DNA from: Mycteria americana
Taxonomy: Eukaryota; Chordata; Aves; Ciconiiformes; Ciconiidae
Assembly: GCF_035582795.1 (NCBI RefSeq)
Contig: NC_134369.1
Location: 57,288,001-57,352,000 of the forward strand
Length of the DNA stretch: 64,000 nt
Direction of reading: 5' to 3'
Each line of letters starts with the position of its first letter. The stretch's first letter is position 1. Shown here piece after piece: positions 60,991 to 64,000 of this stretch. Under the pieces are notes generated by a model, which made no database searches, had not been told where the DNA came from, and worked only from the letters and a program-made list of their open reading frames with translations. A program made the translations under genes and the position numbers.

Positions 60991-63900
60991 TTGTGTCTAT
61001 TTAAATCCTTCTTAAAGATGTTTGTAGAACTAGTATGCTGTCAAACAACCACCATGCTTTTTGAAGGACAGTAAGTTCTTAACAAACCATGTCACCCATC
61101 AGACACAAGAATTTCATATGCAACAAATGACCTGATTTCAAGTAACCAAATTTTCTTGATGCTAGACAATAAAAAGTTAACACAGTGTTATTATGACCCT
61201 CCATCACAACCATTAGTAAAAACAACCAGAAACAAAACCATACTCCCAAAAGGCTTTTTCACATGAACAACTTCTTCCTCTTTTCCTGTGTTTGAAGTTC
61301 TTCTTCATTGGCTTTACCAAGCAAATAGGTAACAATGATGATGCAATCTAACCACTTTAACAAATGCAGCTGAAATTTTTCTCAAAGATACAGACAGATA
61401 GTATGAGAACAGCTATGTCTTTACCAATGTCCTCTCAAGAACATTGAGTTATGCATTACAGATATCCACTTCCACAAATGATAACTAGAATTAGAAGCAT
61501 TTGACTGACTGATTTCTAATGAATGTTGGGAGGTAATACAGATATTATTTTCAAATAATTGTACACTATACTTATTATTGTACTACCACTACAATAGCAC
61601 CTAGGAGGGTTCTTATGCCAAATATAGGCAATGAAAAGACTGTAGCCCATGCGAAAAGGCTTAGAAACATGACTATGGGAGACACCAGGTGGAGAAAACA
61701 AATAACCAGTAAGACAGCATGTCAGTTGTGCTGCTGTTAGTACCAGGCAGACTACATCAATTGCTTAGTCTGAGACATATTTGTGGACTAGCAAACTACC
61801 TTAAAAAGCACTATATACTACTTCTGTTATGTGTAAAATATGTTGCACCTGTATTAATTAGAAAGTATTGCACATCAAAAGAACAATATTATTAATCTCA
61901 GTTGATTAAGTATAGTGAGATTTAAGCATAAGCCCATAGCATTTATGGCCACAGTCACTACAATATGCATGGAAATTTTCTACCCTAATTAATCTACAGG
62001 TCTTCCAAAGAAAGACTATGCTATAAGAAAATTGACAAATAGATGATTTAAATATGATAAATAGAAAAATGGGTTAAAAAAATGAAATACAATTTAAGAT
62101 TAGCTAGATTAAGATTAGATCATAATTAGGCAAAATTGTTTATGGAGATTAGACATCAATAACAGACCAGGCGTGTACCTAACAGCTAAGCGATGCAGAA
62201 GCATTTTGGGAGCATTCAGAGCATGTCTAACACAAGATTTGTTTCACAACATAAACTTGTGTAGTTTTAAACATACCTGTAGCGCCTTTCAGTGCACCTA
62301 GATTGGGCACAATTGTGCAAGAGGCTGTACAGATGAAATATATTTTTGTGCTGCTGTAAGCAAATTCTGACTTGGAATCTACCGGCATAAATTGTACCAT
62401 TAGTTATTTATTTTAAATTATATCTATAACTAAGACAGCCCTAAAAATATTATATATAGATTAAACCTTAGAGTGGTAGAGATCATACAAATAAACAAAC
62501 TAAATGTTTAAAACAAAATTTGGAGAAAATTCAAGAAATTTCAAGAAACCAATTCACTTTCACAAAAGTCTTCAGATTTCTTTCAGAAAGGCTGTTGACT
62601 TTTCATTTTTTATCTACTGTCCTTTTTTTCTTTTTGCTCACTGAATGCAACAAATGAGTTTTGGGTATTCATCCTTCTTTTTTCTCTTTTTAGGCCAATA
62701 CATTTTGAATATTTTCTCAGTTTGGAAGCTTTAAAAAAACCACAAAACCAAAAAACCCTTAGGAAAAATAGAAACTGATTTTAAAAGTTATAAGAACTGC
62801 AAAAAGTTGCAGAATGAGTGTTATAAAATTCCTACTCTCTCTTACTACCTTGCTTAAATCAGAAAAGCTTTTAAAGAATTCTTAAACATTTTAGAAAGTT
62901 GCAGAAGAAGAAAACTAAAATAAAGAGAGGAACAAAGGAAAAAAAGGAGAAGGGAAAAAGGAAAAGGATGGAAAATAAGCTCACATACTTTTGACAATAC
63001 TCACCTTATTACACTAAGTGACAAAAAGGAAAATATGAAGGAAACAAGATATCACAATGCAGAAAACTCAAAGTACTTGGAAAAATATTTTGTGAAACAA
63101 ACTTACAAACTATCCATTATCTACCATTTTAAAAGAGAAACATCTTCTAAATCTATGTTTGTTTTTCCCCTCCAATGATCACATTTATAAATAAATACCT
63201 CCTGCCAGTGTCTCAAAACTCTGTGTCCTGTGTTCCCTGTCTCTTCTTACAAGGTGAATGGAGATAACTCTTTGCTAAGTGCCGGTTCCATATAAACTTC
63301 TCATTTTGATGGCAGATGAAAGACAGAAAATGTGTAGAAAACAGTAGTTCTATGTAACAGGCCCTGATACAGCCCAGGTTTAAAACAAATTACCATGAAC
63401 AAACAGGCATAGAGTGGCTGATGTCAGGAGGTCCTGGAAAGCCATTTAGCAAGTTGCATGTCTCTCTGTTCGCAGGAAGGGCTCTGGTGGAGTTTCTCGG
63501 GTCAGTATGAGCTAGCTGGCTACTCAGGTATGGAGAATTTCAGATCAGATATTGCATCTTGGATGAAGAAATTGATATTTACTCTTTGATGAATATTCAA
63601 ACGATAGCAGCAACAAAACAACTTCACTGAAAAATCCCAGACCAGTTCTCTGTTAAAAGCACACGGTGTGTTACAGGGCAGAAATGCGTCCTATCATGAT
63701 CAGATAACCAGCACCTTGATCCCTAAAGTACCTTTACCAAGGTTGTCATTTACAACTACCATAAACCTGACCCAAAAACTTGCAGACAGCCTCGAGCTAC
63801 AAGTCTAGCAGTGCTATAAGATATCCTGCTTCTCCAGATTTGCCCTGTGGCAGAAGCCTGGACAGCAAATATTCAGAGGCATTGAAGTATAGCTGAGACG

Positions 63901-64000
63901 GCATTACCTTGAGAGGCAAACTCTTTGGTTACTCCTAAGAGTTTTCTGAATGGTATCTGGACTCTCAGGAGGTTCCATTTTTAATCCTTTCTTTTGACTG
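60991..64000. other. Right flank, no gene recognised
   Basis: Strongly AT-rich with no supportable exon. A polypurine tract runs at about 62902-62978. No further serpin exon signature (for example FNRPF or ADLSG) was seen on either strand. Confidence 0.45.
62902..62978 (+). repeat. Polypurine tract
   Basis: About 77 bases that are almost entirely A and G (AGAAGAAG, AAGAGAGG, AAAAGGAGAAGGG), with a few C or T interruptions. Simple-sequence DNA. Confidence 0.8.

Noticed and set aside
1-64000. Third serpin gene or isolated serpin exon elsewhere in the window
   Set aside because: I looked for the FNRPF, ADLSG, LPK-GTY, W-E-K-F-D and FFSP-SIS blocks on both strands and found only the two described sets.
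1-64000. CRISPR arrays, operons, phage genes, tRNA or rRNA genes
   Set aside because: No regularly spaced repeats, no tightly packed same-strand frames and no cloverleaf-like or rRNA-like sequence were recognised. The window is vertebrate nuclear DNA.

Overview
This is bird nuclear DNA. The evidence is the abundance of CR1 LINEs of several ages, a solo LTR of a type common in neoavian birds, a few very old MIR-like SINEs, the absence of any primate- or rodent-type repeat, and AT-rich noncoding DNA around short, canonically spliced exons. There is no prokaryotic gene structure. The species cannot be named from the sequence.

The only protein-coding genes I can support are two tandem clade A serpin genes, both on the minus strand. 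Each has the four coding exons of the alpha-1-antitrypsin family (about 640, 271, 148 and about 190 bp), with canonical GT-AG borders, conserved phases and no internal stop. Serpin B, the upstream gene in transcription order (34441 to 25667, 413 aa), has an alpha-1-antitrypsin-like reactive loop with Met-Ser at P1-P1'. Serpin A, downstream (10323 to 6681, 419 aa), has a loop one residue longer, with Val/Phe/Arg around the predicted scissile bond. It probably has a different target or a carrier role. A TATA box, an HNF1-like palindrome and a splice donor at 13091-13192 form a convincing liver-type promoter and noncoding first exon for serpin A. A weaker counterpart for serpin B lies at 36397-36509.

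Layout: 1-5940, no gene recognised; 5941-13192, serpin A with its promoter; 13193-20273, intergenic with MIR-like SINEs and a diverged local duplication; 20274-23450, an ancient minus-strand CR1 split by a younger plus-strand CR1; 23451-25666, intergenic; 25667-36509, serpin B with its candidate first exon; 37372-38030, a CR1 3' part; 38031-50197, a long stretch with no gene recognised; 50198-51145, a CR1 fragment missing its 3' end; 52690-53640, another ancient CR1; 55830-55965, a MIR-like SINE; 59942-60990, a CR1 fragment split by a 565-bp solo LTR with a perfect 5-bp target duplication; 60991-64000, AT-rich with a polypurine tract.

The two serpins look like members of the vertebrate SERPINA cluster, which arose by local duplication: secreted, mostly liver-made plasma proteins whose specificity diverges in the reactive loop. 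I found no new multi-gene system. The most interesting points are differences between the two paralogues (loop, glycosylation sites, cysteines, an acidic tyrosine-rich stretch) and the nested transposon layers.
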